Shown: one piece after another, positions 7,813 to 15,829 of the stretch
How positions within the stretch are numbered: the first letter of the stretch is position 1
How the letters are laid out: each line of letters begins with the position of its first letter
Source: Sphingomonadaceae bacterium
GTDB taxonomy: Bacteria > Pseudomonadota > Alphaproteobacteria > Sphingomonadales > Sphingomonadaceae
DNA length: 64,000 bases
Direction: 5' to 3'
NCBI GenBank assembly: GCA_024236155.1
Contig: JACKLA010000001.1
Location: 868,001-932,000 of the forward strand
The notes under the pieces: generated by a model
What the model was told of the DNA's origin: nothing
The model's input: only the letters and a program-made list of their open reading frames with translations
Databases searched by the model: none
Program-made: the position numbers and the translations under genes

Positions 7813-9918
7813 TTATTTCCCTTCCAGCGCCTTGTCCTCATTGGCGCGCTTGATCAGGTAGTGGCGGATCGCTTCAGCGCCCTCGGGTTTGATCGCGCTG
7901 GCGAAGCTGACCATGCCGTTATGCTTGAGCTGGCCGTCGATCACGATGGCCCGCAGCGCCTCATCGCTCGGCAACACGCCGGAGCGCCGCAGGTCGGGCA
8001 CCAGCCCGCCGCCCACTGCCGCATCGCCATGGCACACAGAGCAGTAGCGGGCGTATAGCCCGGCGCCCTGCTTTACCTGCTCTTCGGTGCCGGTGAATTT
8101 GGGCGGGTCGAACACCATGTCGTTCAAGGCGGGCAGGGCAGGCAGTTTGGCGCTGCCGCCGATCTTGAACACCAGCAGGCGGCTGATATTGCGCACCGGG
8201 CCGCCCTTGTCGGCCAGCACGCCGCCAACAAGGTCCCACACGCCGCCCCAGCCAGCCAGCACGGCGATGTATTGCTCGCCGCCGACCGAGAAGCTCATCG
8301 GCGCGGCGATCACACCGGTCTGGGCCGGGAAGCTCCACAGCTGCCTGCCACTCTTGGCATCGAAGGCAACGAATTCGCCGCCGGCATTGCCCTGGAACAC
8401 CAGCCCGCCTGCGGTTGCCAGCGTGCCGCCGTTCCACGGGCCGGGCTGGCTGACGCGCCATGCCTCTTTCTGTGCCACCGGATCCCACGCGACCAGCGCG
8501 CCGGTGTGCAGGTCGGCCATCTGCTGGCGCACCGCTGCATCGGCGGGCATTGAAGTGCTGGCCGTATCGAGCCCGACCTGGAAGCCGATATCGCTTTCTT
8601 CCCACTCCTTGTCGGCGAGATAGCCCTGCAGGACATTGTTGGTCGGGATATAGACGAGGCCGGTCTTGGGCGAGAAGCTCATCGGCTGCCAGCTATGCGC
8701 GCCGATTGCGCCGGGCATGCCGATAAAGGGCTGCCCGGTCTGTTCGTAGCGCGCGGCCTGCTGGATGTTCGGGCGGCCTTTGTCGTCCAGCCCGTCGGCC
8801 CAGTTCATCTGCGCATAGGCATCGCCCGAGAGGAATTCGCCTGTCGCTGCGTCGAGGACATAGAAAAATCCGTTCTTGGGCGCGTGCAGCACCACGCGGC
8901 GCGCCTTCCCGTCAAGCTCGACATCCGCCAGCGTGATCTGTGCGTTGGAATCGTAATCCCACCGGTCCTCGGGCGTTTCCTGGAAGTGCCAGCGATATTC
9001 GCCGGTTTCGGCATCGAGCGCGACGATCGACCCGGTGTAGAGGCTGTCCTCCGCGCCGCGATCGTTGGCGGCGGGGTTCCACGGCTCGGCATTGCCGGTG
9101 CCGAAATAGACGAGGCCGGTCTTGGGATCATAGGTGATCGAATCCCACACGGTGCCGCCACCGCCCATTTTCCACCATTCGCCGCCCCAGGTCTTGGCTG
9201 CTTTCTCCATCGCATCGTTCTCGAACCCGGCGGCGGGATCGCCCGGCACGGTGTGCCAGCGCCACACCTCGTCACCGGTCCCCGCATCGAAGGCGGCGAT
9301 ATAGCCGCGCGCCTTGTATTCCGCGCCGCCGCTGCCGATCAGCACCAGCCCCCTGGCGATGCGCGGTGCGCCGGTGATGGTGTAGTTGTCCTGGTCGGGA
9401 ACGGTCATCTTTTCCCACACGACCGAGCCCGTATCCTGATCGAGCGCGACAAGCCGCCCGTCGAGCGTCGCGACATAGGCGTTGTTGCCATAGAGCGCGA
9501 CGCCGCGATTGACCGCGTCGCAGCAGGCGCGGACCAGCGTTTCGCGCGGCACTTCGGGATCGTATTCCCACTTGAGCTTGCCCGTCGCCGCATCATAGGC
9601 CTTGACCATGCTCCACGCGGTGGTGACGAACAGCGTGCCGTCATGCATCAGCGGGGTCGCTTCCTGCCCGCGTGCGGTGTCGAGATCGGCATACCAGGCC
9701 AGCTGCAACTCGCCGACATTCTCGGTGGTGACCTGGTCGAGCGGGGAGAAACGCTTTTCGTCGGTATCGCCGCCGTAAGTCAGCCATTCCTCGCCATTGC
9801 CTGCTGCGATCATCGCATCGGTCACGCCTTCTGTGGCGAGCGGCGAGCGTTCGGGTGCTTTTTCTCCGCAAGCGGCAAGCGCGAGTGCGGCGGCTGCCAA
9901 GATGGCAAGGCGTTTCAT
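7813..9918 (-). CDS. PQQ-dependent quinohemoprotein alcohol dehydrogenase (type II-like)
   Basis: Periplasmic PQQ beta-propeller dehydrogenase with a fused C-terminal cytochrome c domain. The N-terminus is a lipoprotein-type signal (LALAAC, Cys17). The vicinal disulfide pair unique to this family is seen as RACCDAVNRG (Cys132-Cys133), and the catalytic Asp region is EDRWDYDSNAQ. Tryptophan-docking-type repeats include DAATGKLKWEYD and DAETGEYRWHF. The C-terminal part, about residues 610-701, has the haem site YCSVCHGD (CxxCH). The likely reaction is oxidation of primary or secondary alcohols to aldehydes with electrons passed to haem c. PQQ synthesis genes are not in the window. Confidence 0.93.
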   Translation of the reverse strand: MKRLAILAAAALALAACGEKAPERSPLATEGVTDAMIAAGNGEEWLTYGGDTDEKRFSPLDQVTTENVGELQLAWYADLDTARGQEATPLMHDGTLFVTTAWSMVKAYDAATGKLKWEYDPEVPRETLVRACCDAVNRGVALYGNNAYVATLDGRLVALDQDTGSVVWEKMTVPDQDNYTITGAPRIARGLVLIGSGGAEYKARGYIAAFDAGTGDEVWRWHTVPGDPAAGFENDAMEKAAKTWGGEWWKMGGGGTVWDSITYDPKTGLVYFGTGNAEPWNPAANDRGAEDSLYTGSIVALDAETGEYRWHFQETPEDRWDYDSNAQITLADVELDGKARRVVLHAPKNGFFYVLDAATGEFLSGDAYAQMNWADGLDDKGRPNIQQAARYEQTGQPFIGMPGAIGAHSWQPMSFSPKTGLVYIPTNNVLQGYLADKEWEESDIGFQVGLDTASTSMPADAAVRQQMADLHTGALVAWDPVAQKEAWRVSQPGPWNGGTLATAGGLVFQGNAGGEFVAFDAKSGRQLWSFPAQTGVIAAPMSFSVGGEQYIAVLAGWGGVWDLVGGVLADKGGPVRNISRLLVFKIGGSAKLPALPALNDMVFDPPKFTGTEEQVKQGAGLYARYCSVCHGDAAVGGGLVPDLRRSGVLPSDEALRAIVIDGQLKHNGMVSFASAIKPEGAEAIRHYLIKRANEDKALEGK

Positions 9919-10047
9919 CGATCCCTCTCCCCTGTATGCGACTCTATTGGGTCGCGCTTTGCAACCTTTACTGCCGCGTCAGCGAAGGCTTGTCCATTGC
10001 CTGCTGGCATGAGACGATGCGGGCGCGATGGATGTTGGAGAGATGGC

Positions 10048-10932
10048 ATGTGCGATGAGGCGATGATAACCCGCTGGGCGAAGGAGGGGCTCAGCCGCAG
10101 GCAGTTCGGCGTGCTCGGCGGGATGGCTGCGGTGGCCGCCTGCGCCCCGACCGAGGGCGAGGCGGGCGACGACCTGGCGATCACCCTGCCCGCGATGAGC
10201 GAAGAAACCGTCACCTTCGCCACGCCTGACGGGACGATGGATGGCTTCTTCGTCGCGCCTGCGACCAACCCGGCCCCGGCGGTTATCCTGTGGCCCGACA
10301 TTGCCGGTATCCGCGAAGCCAAGCGCAACATCGCCCGGCGGCTGGCTGGACGCGGCTATGCGACCTTGCTGCTCAACCCATACTACCGCGACCGTGCGGG
10401 GCAGATCTGGGAGGATTTTGCCGATTTCGCGGGCAATGGCGGTTTCCCGATCGCGCGTGAAATGCGCGGCAAGCTTGATGCGGCATCGGTCATGCGCGAT
10501 GCCAAGGCTGCGGTTGGCTGGCTCAGGGCACGCAGGGAGGTCGATGGCAAGCGCGGCATCGGCACGCAGGGTTATTGCATGACGGGTTCCTTCACCTTCT
10601 GGACTGCCGCCGCCGTGCCTGCGCATGTCCGGGCGGCAGCCAGCTTCCATGGCGGCGGGCTCGTGAAACCGGACGACTCCACCAGCCCGCACAAGGTAAT
10701 CGGCGACACCAAGGCGCAATATCTCGTCGCCATTGCGCAGAACGACGATGCCAAGGCCCCGGACGACAAGACTGCCTTGCGCACCGCCTTCGAGGCGACC
10801 GGGCACAAGGCCAAGGTAGAAGTCTATGCCGCCGACCACGGCTGGTGCGTGCCGGACTCGCCCGCCTACAACGAGGCGGAAGCGGAGAAGGCGTGGGCGG
10901 ATTTGATGGAGCTTTACGGGCGGGCGGTGTGA
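10048..10932 (+). CDS. Dienelactone hydrolase family protein, exported
   Basis: Alpha/beta hydrolase of the dienelactone hydrolase family, 294 aa. The nucleophile elbow is GTQGYCMTGSF with Cys as nucleophile, as in DLH. The acid/base His is in VYAADHGWCVPDS near the C-terminus. The N-terminus reads LSRRQFGVLGGMAAVAACAP, a twin-arginine-like motif followed by a lipobox-like Cys, so export is likely; this is unusual for cytosolic ClcD-type enzymes but common in the exported branch of the family. The start at ATG 10048 is chosen for the GGAGAG ribosome site 7 bases upstream. The substrate is unknown. Confidence 0.87.
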   Translation: MCDEAMITRWAKEGLSRRQFGVLGGMAAVAACAPTEGEAGDDLAITLPAMSEETVTFATPDGTMDGFFVAPATNPAPAVILWPDIAGIREAKRNIARRLAGRGYATLLLNPYYRDRAGQIWEDFADFAGNGGFPIAREMRGKLDAASVMRDAKAAVGWLRARREVDGKRGIGTQGYCMTGSFTFWTAAAVPAHVRAAASFHGGGLVKPDDSTSPHKVIGDTKAQYLVAIAQNDDAKAPDDKTALRTAFEATGHKAKVEVYAADHGWCVPDSPAYNEAEAEKAWADLMELYGRAV

Positions 10933-11099
10933 GGTTGGCATCTGTTCGCGGGCACATTGCGGCCAACGGCGTCGCGGCGTGGAACGCTGCGCCCGGAGTC
11001 AACACCGCGCGCCAAACTGCCAAGTGATGCCGATTGCACTTGCCCCCACGCCGGGGGGCGTTACTCTGCGATCATGGAGTTTTTTGGGGGTTCGATCTG

Positions 11100-12095
11100 A
11101 TGCTTGAGACAGTATTCGCGCTCGTCGTCGTGGCGTTCATTTTCCTCTTGATGGGCGTTCGCGTCGTCAAGCAGGGTTATGTCTATACCATCGAGAGGCT
11201 GGGCAAGTTCACGCTCGCCGCCGAACCCGGCTTTCACATCATCATCCCGTTCATCGATCGCGTCGGTCGCAAGATCAACATGATGGAACAGGTGATGGAT
11301 ATTCCCGGGCAGGAAATTATTACTGCCGACAACGCGATGGTCGGGGTCGATGCGGTGGTCTTCTTCCAGGTGCTGGAGGCGGGCAAGGCCGCTTATGAGG
11401 TGTCGAACCTCTACCAGGCGATCATGGCGCTCACGACCACCAACCTGCGTACCGTGATGGGCTCGATGGACCTCGACGAGACGCTGTCCAAGCGTGACGA
11501 GATCAACGCGCGACTGCTCAGCGTGGTCGACCATGCGACCTCGCCCTGGGGCGTGAAGATCACCCGCGTCGAGATCAAGGATATCCGCCCGCCGCTCGAC
11601 ATCAGCGAGGCGATGGCCCGCCAGATGAAGGCCGAACGCCTCAAGCGTGCCGAAATCCTCGAGGCAGAGGGTGACCGGGCATCGAAGATCCTGCGCGCCG
11701 AAGGTGAAAAGCAGTCTGCCATCCTCGAGGCAGAGGGGCGCCGCGAATCCGCCTTCCGCGATGCAGAAGCGCGTGAGCGTGAGGCCGAGGCAGAAGCCAA
11801 GGCAACGCAGATGGTGTCCGATGCGATTGCCGAGAGCGGTGTGCAGGCAATCAACTACTTCGTGGCGCAGAAATACACCGATGCGGTGGGCAAGTTTGCC
11901 ACCAGCCCCAATGCCAAGACCATCCTGTTCCCGGTCGAGGCGACCCAGCTGATCGGTTCGCTCGGCGGGATTGGCGAGCTGGTGAAGGATGCGGTGTCCG
12001 ACGATGGTGGCCCGCGCCGTTCGCCGCCCGCGGCCCCGCAACCGACGCGCCGCCCGACCGTGCCGCGTAGCACGCCGCCTGCGGGTGGCCAGTGA
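11100..12095 (+). CDS. SPFH/Band 7 membrane protein (stomatin/QmcA-like)
   Basis: Membrane-anchored SPFH protein that forms oligomers in the inner membrane and is linked to membrane protein quality control. The start at ATG 11100 places one transmembrane helix right at the N-terminus (TVFALVVVAFIFLLMGVRVV). The SPFH domain follows (about 22-190; GYVYTIERLGKFTLAAEPGF, then DNAMVGVDAVVFFQV), then a charged coiled-coil rich in Glu, Ala and Arg (about 180-250). The tail is rich in Pro and Arg. Its stop codon overlaps the start of the NfeD gene, the classic stomatin-NfeD pairing. Confidence 0.93.
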   Translation: MLETVFALVVVAFIFLLMGVRVVKQGYVYTIERLGKFTLAAEPGFHIIIPFIDRVGRKINMMEQVMDIPGQEIITADNAMVGVDAVVFFQVLEAGKAAYEVSNLYQAIMALTTTNLRTVMGSMDLDETLSKRDEINARLLSVVDHATSPWGVKITRVEIKDIRPPLDISEAMARQMKAERLKRAEILEAEGDRASKILRAEGEKQSAILEAEGRRESAFRDAEAREREAEAEAKATQMVSDAIAESGVQAINYFVAQKYTDAVGKFATSPNAKTILFPVEATQLIGSLGGIGELVKDAVSDDGGPRRSPPAAPQPTRRPTVPRSTPPAGGQ

Positions 12096-12541
12096 TGGGC
12101 TGGCTCGAGAATCCCGACCCGCATTGGGTGTGGCTCGCGATCGGGCTGGTGCTCGCCGCAGCCGAAATGCTGGTGCCGGGCGTATTCCTGATCTGGATGG
12201 CCGGCGCGGCGCTGATCACCGGCATCCTCACCTTCTTCCTGCCTATCGGCCTGCCGCTGCAAATCGCCATCTTCGCGGTGCTGGCGATCGTCGCGGTGTT
12301 CGCCGGGCGGACCTGGATTCGCAGCCATCCCATCGTCGAGGCCGATCCCAAGATGAACCGGCGCGGCGCACGGCTGGCAGGCGAGATCGCGGTGGTCGTG
12401 CAGGCGATCGAGGCGGGTTCGGGCCGGGTCAAGCATGGTGACAGCGAATGGCTCGCGCGCGGCGCGGATGCGGCTGTCGGCACGCGGGTGCGGATCACCG
12501 GCAGCGACGGTGCCGTGCTGCTGGTCGAGGGGATCGACTAA
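12095..12541 (+). CDS. NfeD-like membrane protein
   Basis: Short NfeD-family protein, 148 aa, partner of the SPFH protein with which it shares a TGATG stop/start overlap. The N-terminal half has two or three transmembrane helices (VWLAIGLVLAAAEMLVPGVF and following), and the C-terminal 65 or so residues form the OB-fold NfeD domain ending GSDGAVLLVEGID. A GTG three bases earlier is also possible as start. It lacks the ClpP-like protease domain of long NfeD proteins. The role with stomatin-like partners is inferred from the family. Confidence 0.9.
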   Translation: MGWLENPDPHWVWLAIGLVLAAAEMLVPGVFLIWMAGAALITGILTFFLPIGLPLQIAIFAVLAIVAVFAGRTWIRSHPIVEADPKMNRRGARLAGEIAVVVQAIEAGSGRVKHGDSEWLARGADAAVGTRVRITGSDGAVLLVEGID

Positions 12542-12552
12542 GGGCGCCCGGC

Positions 12553-13500
12553 TCAGGCGAGCCGCGTGCGACCGGTGAAGCGCCCGTGCTTCTTGAAGCG
12601 GACCATCCACTTGTCGAGGAACAGGCCGAGCGGGCGCGGTTCGATCCCGAGCTTGTCGAACCCGCGCGCGCCCTTGGCGACCACGCTGCCCGCCTTGAGC
12701 AGCTTCCACTGATCGCGTGACATCGGGGTCAGCGGCAACGCGGCGAAGATGCCGCTCGCCGGGTCGGGCATGGGGATGAAGCTGCGCTCGCGCCCCTGTG
12801 CATCGGCGATGCGGCGGTTGAGCTCCATCATGGTCAACACTTCGGGGCCGCCCAGCTCGTAGGTCTTGCCGCCATGCGCCGCCGGGTCGGCGAGGGCGGT
12901 GGCAATCGCCTCGGCCACGTCGTCGACGAAGACAGGCTGGATTTCGGCATCGGGGCCGAACACCGGCAGTACGGGCATCGTGCGGACCAGCCCGGCGAAC
13001 ATGTTGAGGAAATTGTCGTCTTTGCCGAATATGATCGAAGGGCGGATCACGGTCGCCTTGGGGAAGGTTTCCAGCACCAGCTTTTCGCCCAGGCCCTTGC
13101 CCTTGGCGTAACCCACTTCGCTTTCCTCATCGGCGCCGATCGCGCTGACCTGTACGAAGGCGCTTGCCCCGGCGGCCTTCGCAGCCTCGGCCAGGGCACC
13201 GGCGCTCTTGCCCATCAGGTCGACCACATCGCCATCGAATGATCCGACGAGATTGACCACGGCATCCGCGCCATGGACCACCGCCTTGCGGCTCACCTCA
13301 TCCTGCGCCTTGAAGCGGGCGAACTGCAACTGGCCGAGGTTGGCAAGCGGTTTGAGGCTGTAGGCCTTCTCGGGATTGCGGCTGGCAATGCGCACCCGCG
13401 CGCCGCGTTCGAGCAGGGCCTGTGCCACATAATTGCCGAGGAAGCCGCTGCCGCCGGTCACCACGACGAACTTGCCGTTGAGGGGGTTGGACTTTGCCAT
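12553..13500 (-). CDS. NAD(P)-binding protein, NDUFA9-like atypical SDR
   Basis: Atypical short-chain dehydrogenase related to the complex I accessory subunit NDUFA9, common in alphaproteobacteria near respiratory genes. The Rossmann motif is VVVTGGSGFLGNYVAQALLE at the N-terminus and the next strand ends ARVRIASRNP. The middle segment has VQVSAIGADEESEVGYAKGKG with a YxxxK-like pair, and the C-terminal part reads IQPVFVDDVAEAIATAL. The start at ATG 13500 is preferred; a GTG at 13512 would add four residues. It is convergent with the nfeD gene, 11 bases apart. An enzymatic activity has not been shown for this family; a structural or redox-sensing role is an inference. Confidence 0.85.
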   Translation of the reverse strand: MAKSNPLNGKFVVVTGGSGFLGNYVAQALLERGARVRIASRNPEKAYSLKPLANLGQLQFARFKAQDEVSRKAVVHGADAVVNLVGSFDGDVVDLMGKSAGALAEAAKAAGASAFVQVSAIGADEESEVGYAKGKGLGEKLVLETFPKATVIRPSIIFGKDDNFLNMFAGLVRTMPVLPVFGPDAEIQPVFVDDVAEAIATALADPAAHGGKTYELGGPEVLTMMELNRRIADAQGRERSFIPMPDPASGIFAALPLTPMSRDQWKLLKAGSVVAKGARGFDKLGIEPRPLGLFLDKWMVRFKKHGRFTGRTRLA

Positions 13501-13680
13501 GGTCGCCTGCACCTTCGCTAAGCGTTGAACGATTGCCGCGCGCCTTGCCCCAATGCGCCCGCCACCGCAACCGTTCGCGTGCGTGAGAATGCGCGAAACA
13601 GCCGTTGACAGCAGGTGCGCAGCTTCGCTAGTGGCGCGCTCCTACCGCGAGACGGCATCCGATGACCGACTCGCCTGTGT

Positions 13681-13767
13681 GCCCAGATGGCGGAATTGGT
13701 AGACGCACCGTCTTCAGGTGGCGGCGCTCGCAAGGGCGTGGAGGTTCGAGTCCTCTTCTGGGCACCA
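13681..13767 (+). tRNA. tRNA-Leu (anticodon CAG)
   Basis: An 87-nt type II tRNA. The acceptor arm GCCCAGA pairs with TCTGGGC before ACCA, which is encoded. The anticodon stem CCGTC/GGCGG encloses the loop TTCAGGT, giving CAG. A long variable arm (GCTCGCAAGGGC) and a T-loop GTTCGAGTC follow. Its 3' end is the attachment site of the adjoining genomic island. Confidence 0.96.
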
Positions 13768-13775
13768 TTTGTTCT
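13752..13775 (+). repeat. attL: tRNA-Leu 3' end plus flank
   Basis: 24 bases covering the last 16 nt of the tRNA and 8 bases beyond (CCTCTTCTGG, then GCACCATTTGTTCT). The same sequence minus one G is found at 55488-55510 in direct orientation. Position at a tRNA 3' end next to an integrase marks this as an attachment site. Confidence 0.85.
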
Positions 13776-13802
13776 CATCAGAACGTTCCAAAACATTGCA
13801 GA

Positions 13803-13822
13803 AATGGCGGAATTCTGCCATT
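13803..13822. repeat. Inverted repeat between attL and int
   Basis: AATGGC and GCCATT flank a GAATTC-centred core, making a near-perfect 20-bp dyad in the 177-base gap before the integrase. It could bind integrase, an excisionase or a regulator; nothing more specific is visible. Confidence 0.4.
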
Positions 13823-13944
13823 CTTGACCTCTAGCGCAGAAAGCGAGGTCTTGTTTTGTTCCGCTTTGTTCCAGCCTCTCTGGGGGCCTCGGCTGGGGGC
13901 TCCAGCTCAAAAGCCCCCAAGTCGCACGAAAGTGAGGCCCCCAA

Positions 13945-15135
13945 ATGAGCCTTAATGTGCAGGAAATCAAAGGCTTCCGGGCTGCCGATAAGTCGTACAA
14001 GAAATACGACTCGCGGGGGCTGCTGCTTCTGGTGAAGCCGAACGGCTCCAAGCTCTGGTATTTCAAGTACCGCTTTGGCGGGAAGGAAAAGAAGCTGCCC
14101 ATCGGCGCGTTCCCAGAGGTCAGCTTGTCGCAGGCGCGCCAGCTTCGCGACCGGGCACGGCTCAAGGTTTCGGATGGCATCGATCCGATGCTGGAGCGCA
14201 AACGCAAGAAGGCCAGGATCAAGCTAGGTGCTGAGAACACCTTCGAGGTTATCGCCAACAAGTACATCGACGAGAAGATGGTGCCCGAAGGCAGGGCGGA
14301 GGCCACGCTGCGCAAGGCCCGCTGGTTCCTTGTCCTGCTCAAGCCCGCAATCGGCAATATGCCAATCAACGACGTCGATCCGCAGTTGATGCTGGCGGCG
14401 CTCAAGAAACTCGAAGCCAAAGGCAATCTCGAAACCGCGAAGAAATGCCGCTCCTTCGCAAGCCGGGTGTTCCGGTATGGAGCCGCGCTTGGACAATGCC
14501 AAACCGATCCAACATCGATACTACAGGGCGCACTGGTCACGCCAAGGGCACGGCACTACGCGGCGATCCTTGAGCCTGAGAAGTTGGGCGGGCTCCTTCG
14601 CGCCATTGATGATTTCGAATGTTACCCGGCCACGAAATTCGCTTTGAAGATCGCACCACATGTCTTTGTCCGCCCCGGTGAGCTTCGCCACGGCGAGTGG
14701 AACGAGATCGATTGGGACAAGGCCACCTGGACAATTCCGGAAGGCAAGATGAAGGCGCGTCGGACCCATGTGGTGCCGCTGTCACGGCAGGTGTTGGAGC
14801 TGCTTCGGGAGCTGAAGCCGATTACCGGCGGCAAGGGCTACATCTTCCCAGCGTTTCATACGCGCCAGCGCCCAATGAGCGAGAATACCATCAACGCGGC
14901 ATTTCGGCGTATGGGTTTCACCAAAGACGAAGTGACCGCCCACGGGCTGCGCTCAACTGCCTCGACCTTGCTCAACGAAAGCGGGCTCTGGCATCCCGAC
15001 GCCATCGAACGTGCCCTGGCCCACGGAGACAGTAACGCTATTCGCGGTGTCTATAATCGCGGAAATTACTGGGACGAGCGAGTGAAAATGGCCCAGTGGT
15101 GGAGCGACTATCTTGATGGGTTGCGGGCGGGCTGA
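13945..15135 (+). CDS. int: Tyrosine-type integrase (P4 family)
   Basis: Site-specific recombinase of 396 aa that would catalyse integration and excision of the island. The N-terminal DUF4102-type arm-binding domain spans about 1-90 (YDSRGLLLLVKPNGSKLWYF, GAFPEVSLSQAR). A core-binding SAM-like domain spans about 100-190. The catalytic domain has the first Arg in RPGELRHGEW, HGLRSTASTLLNE with the His-Arg pair, AHGDSNAIRGVYNRGNY with the last His and the Tyr nucleophile. All catalytic residues are present, so the enzyme looks intact. It sits 178 bases from the tRNA-Leu 3' end, in the usual island arrangement. Confidence 0.95.
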   Translation: MSLNVQEIKGFRAADKSYKKYDSRGLLLLVKPNGSKLWYFKYRFGGKEKKLPIGAFPEVSLSQARQLRDRARLKVSDGIDPMLERKRKKARIKLGAENTFEVIANKYIDEKMVPEGRAEATLRKARWFLVLLKPAIGNMPINDVDPQLMLAALKKLEAKGNLETAKKCRSFASRVFRYGAALGQCQTDPTSILQGALVTPRARHYAAILEPEKLGGLLRAIDDFECYPATKFALKIAPHVFVRPGELRHGEWNEIDWDKATWTIPEGKMKARRTHVVPLSRQVLELLRELKPITGGKGYIFPAFHTRQRPMSENTINAAFRRMGFTKDEVTAHGLRSTASTLLNESGLWHPDAIERALAHGDSNAIRGVYNRGNYWDERVKMAQWWSDYLDGLRAG

Positions 15136-15273
15136 TCGGAGAAAGCGGCTGGCTTGGACTCCGGCGGCTCTCGCGCTGCCCACAGATCTAGATAATGACC
15201 CCGAACGGTAGCAAATCTCGCTGTCGAACCGGTCAAAAAGCGTTTCGCGCCCGTTCGGGATCATTTGTTGACT

Positions 15274-15306
15274 TTTCGGGCATGAAATGCCACTTTGCTC
15301 CCGAAA
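15274..15306. promoter_or_regulatory. Inverted repeat upstream of hipBA-like operon
   Basis: TTTCGGG (15274-15280) and CCCGAAA (15300-15306) form a dyad just before the ribosome site AAGGGA of the antitoxin gene, and a TTGACT hexamer lies at 15268. This is the expected place for an autoregulatory HipB-type operator; binding is inferred. Confidence 0.4.
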
Positions 15307-15316
15307 GGGAACAACT

Positions 15317-15829
15317 ATGAAGCCGGTGACCGATAGCCAGCGCCTCTTGAAGGCACTCAACGAACAGGATCAGGCATTTCGGAAGCTCGCCACGAATCCG
15401 TCCTTTGATTCCGTCAACAAAATCAATCGTGCGATAAACGACCTGGTCGAGGGACCGGGTGCCACGGCACGCAAACTTTCCGAGCAGCTACGTACCCCGC
15501 AGTATCAGCGGGCGATTGATATCGCTCGGCAGCTGTCGGAGGCTTCCTCCGGCATTTCTCTTCCGAAGTTGCCTTCGCCTCGAACTGAAACACCGCGTAC
15601 TCCACCTCTTGGCGAGCGTGTGCGATCGGTTGCCGAACTGGGCGCGCTGGTCCGCCGCGCGCGCAAGGCTATGAAGATGAACCAGTCTGAATTTGCCGCT
15701 CATGCAGGCGTCGGACGAAGGTTCGTTTCCGAACTTGAAGGTGGGAAAGCCAGCCTCGAATTCGACCGCGTGATGGCCTGTGCCGAGGCCGCCGGCATCG
15801 ATCTCACCGCCAGATTGCGTAACCGCTGA
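15317..15829 (+). CDS. HipB-like antitoxin / helix-turn-helix regulator
   Basis: A 170-aa protein whose C-terminal third is a Xre-type helix-turn-helix (about 105-160: ELGALVRRARKAMKMNQSEF, then AAHAGVGRRFVSELEGGKAS). The preceding 100 residues are not recognised and are long for HipB, which is about 90 aa. It probably binds DNA upstream of its own operon and neutralises HipA. The ATG at 15317 has AAGGGA 6 bases upstream, better than the earlier in-frame start. Its TGA overlaps the ATG of the HipA gene, so the pair is translationally coupled. Confidence 0.82.
   Translation: MKPVTDSQRLLKALNEQDQAFRKLATNPSFDSVNKINRAINDLVEGPGATARKLSEQLRTPQYQRAIDIARQLSEASSGISLPKLPSPRTETPRTPPLGERVRSVAELGALVRRARKAMKMNQSEFAAHAGVGRRFVSELEGGKASLEFDRVMACAEAAGIDLTARLRNR

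Noticed and set aside
8695..10047. An N-terminal extension of about 450 codons to the dienelactone hydrolase frame
   Set aside because: It lies antisense to the quinohemoprotein alcohol dehydrogenase gene and has no domain character. The start at 10048 has a good ribosome site and gives an export signal.
13687..13814. An 11-base match, ATGGCGGAATT, between the tRNA-Leu D-arm (13687) and the dyad at 13803-13822
   Set aside because: Too short and not at a boundary; treated as chance, unlike the 24-base att repeat.
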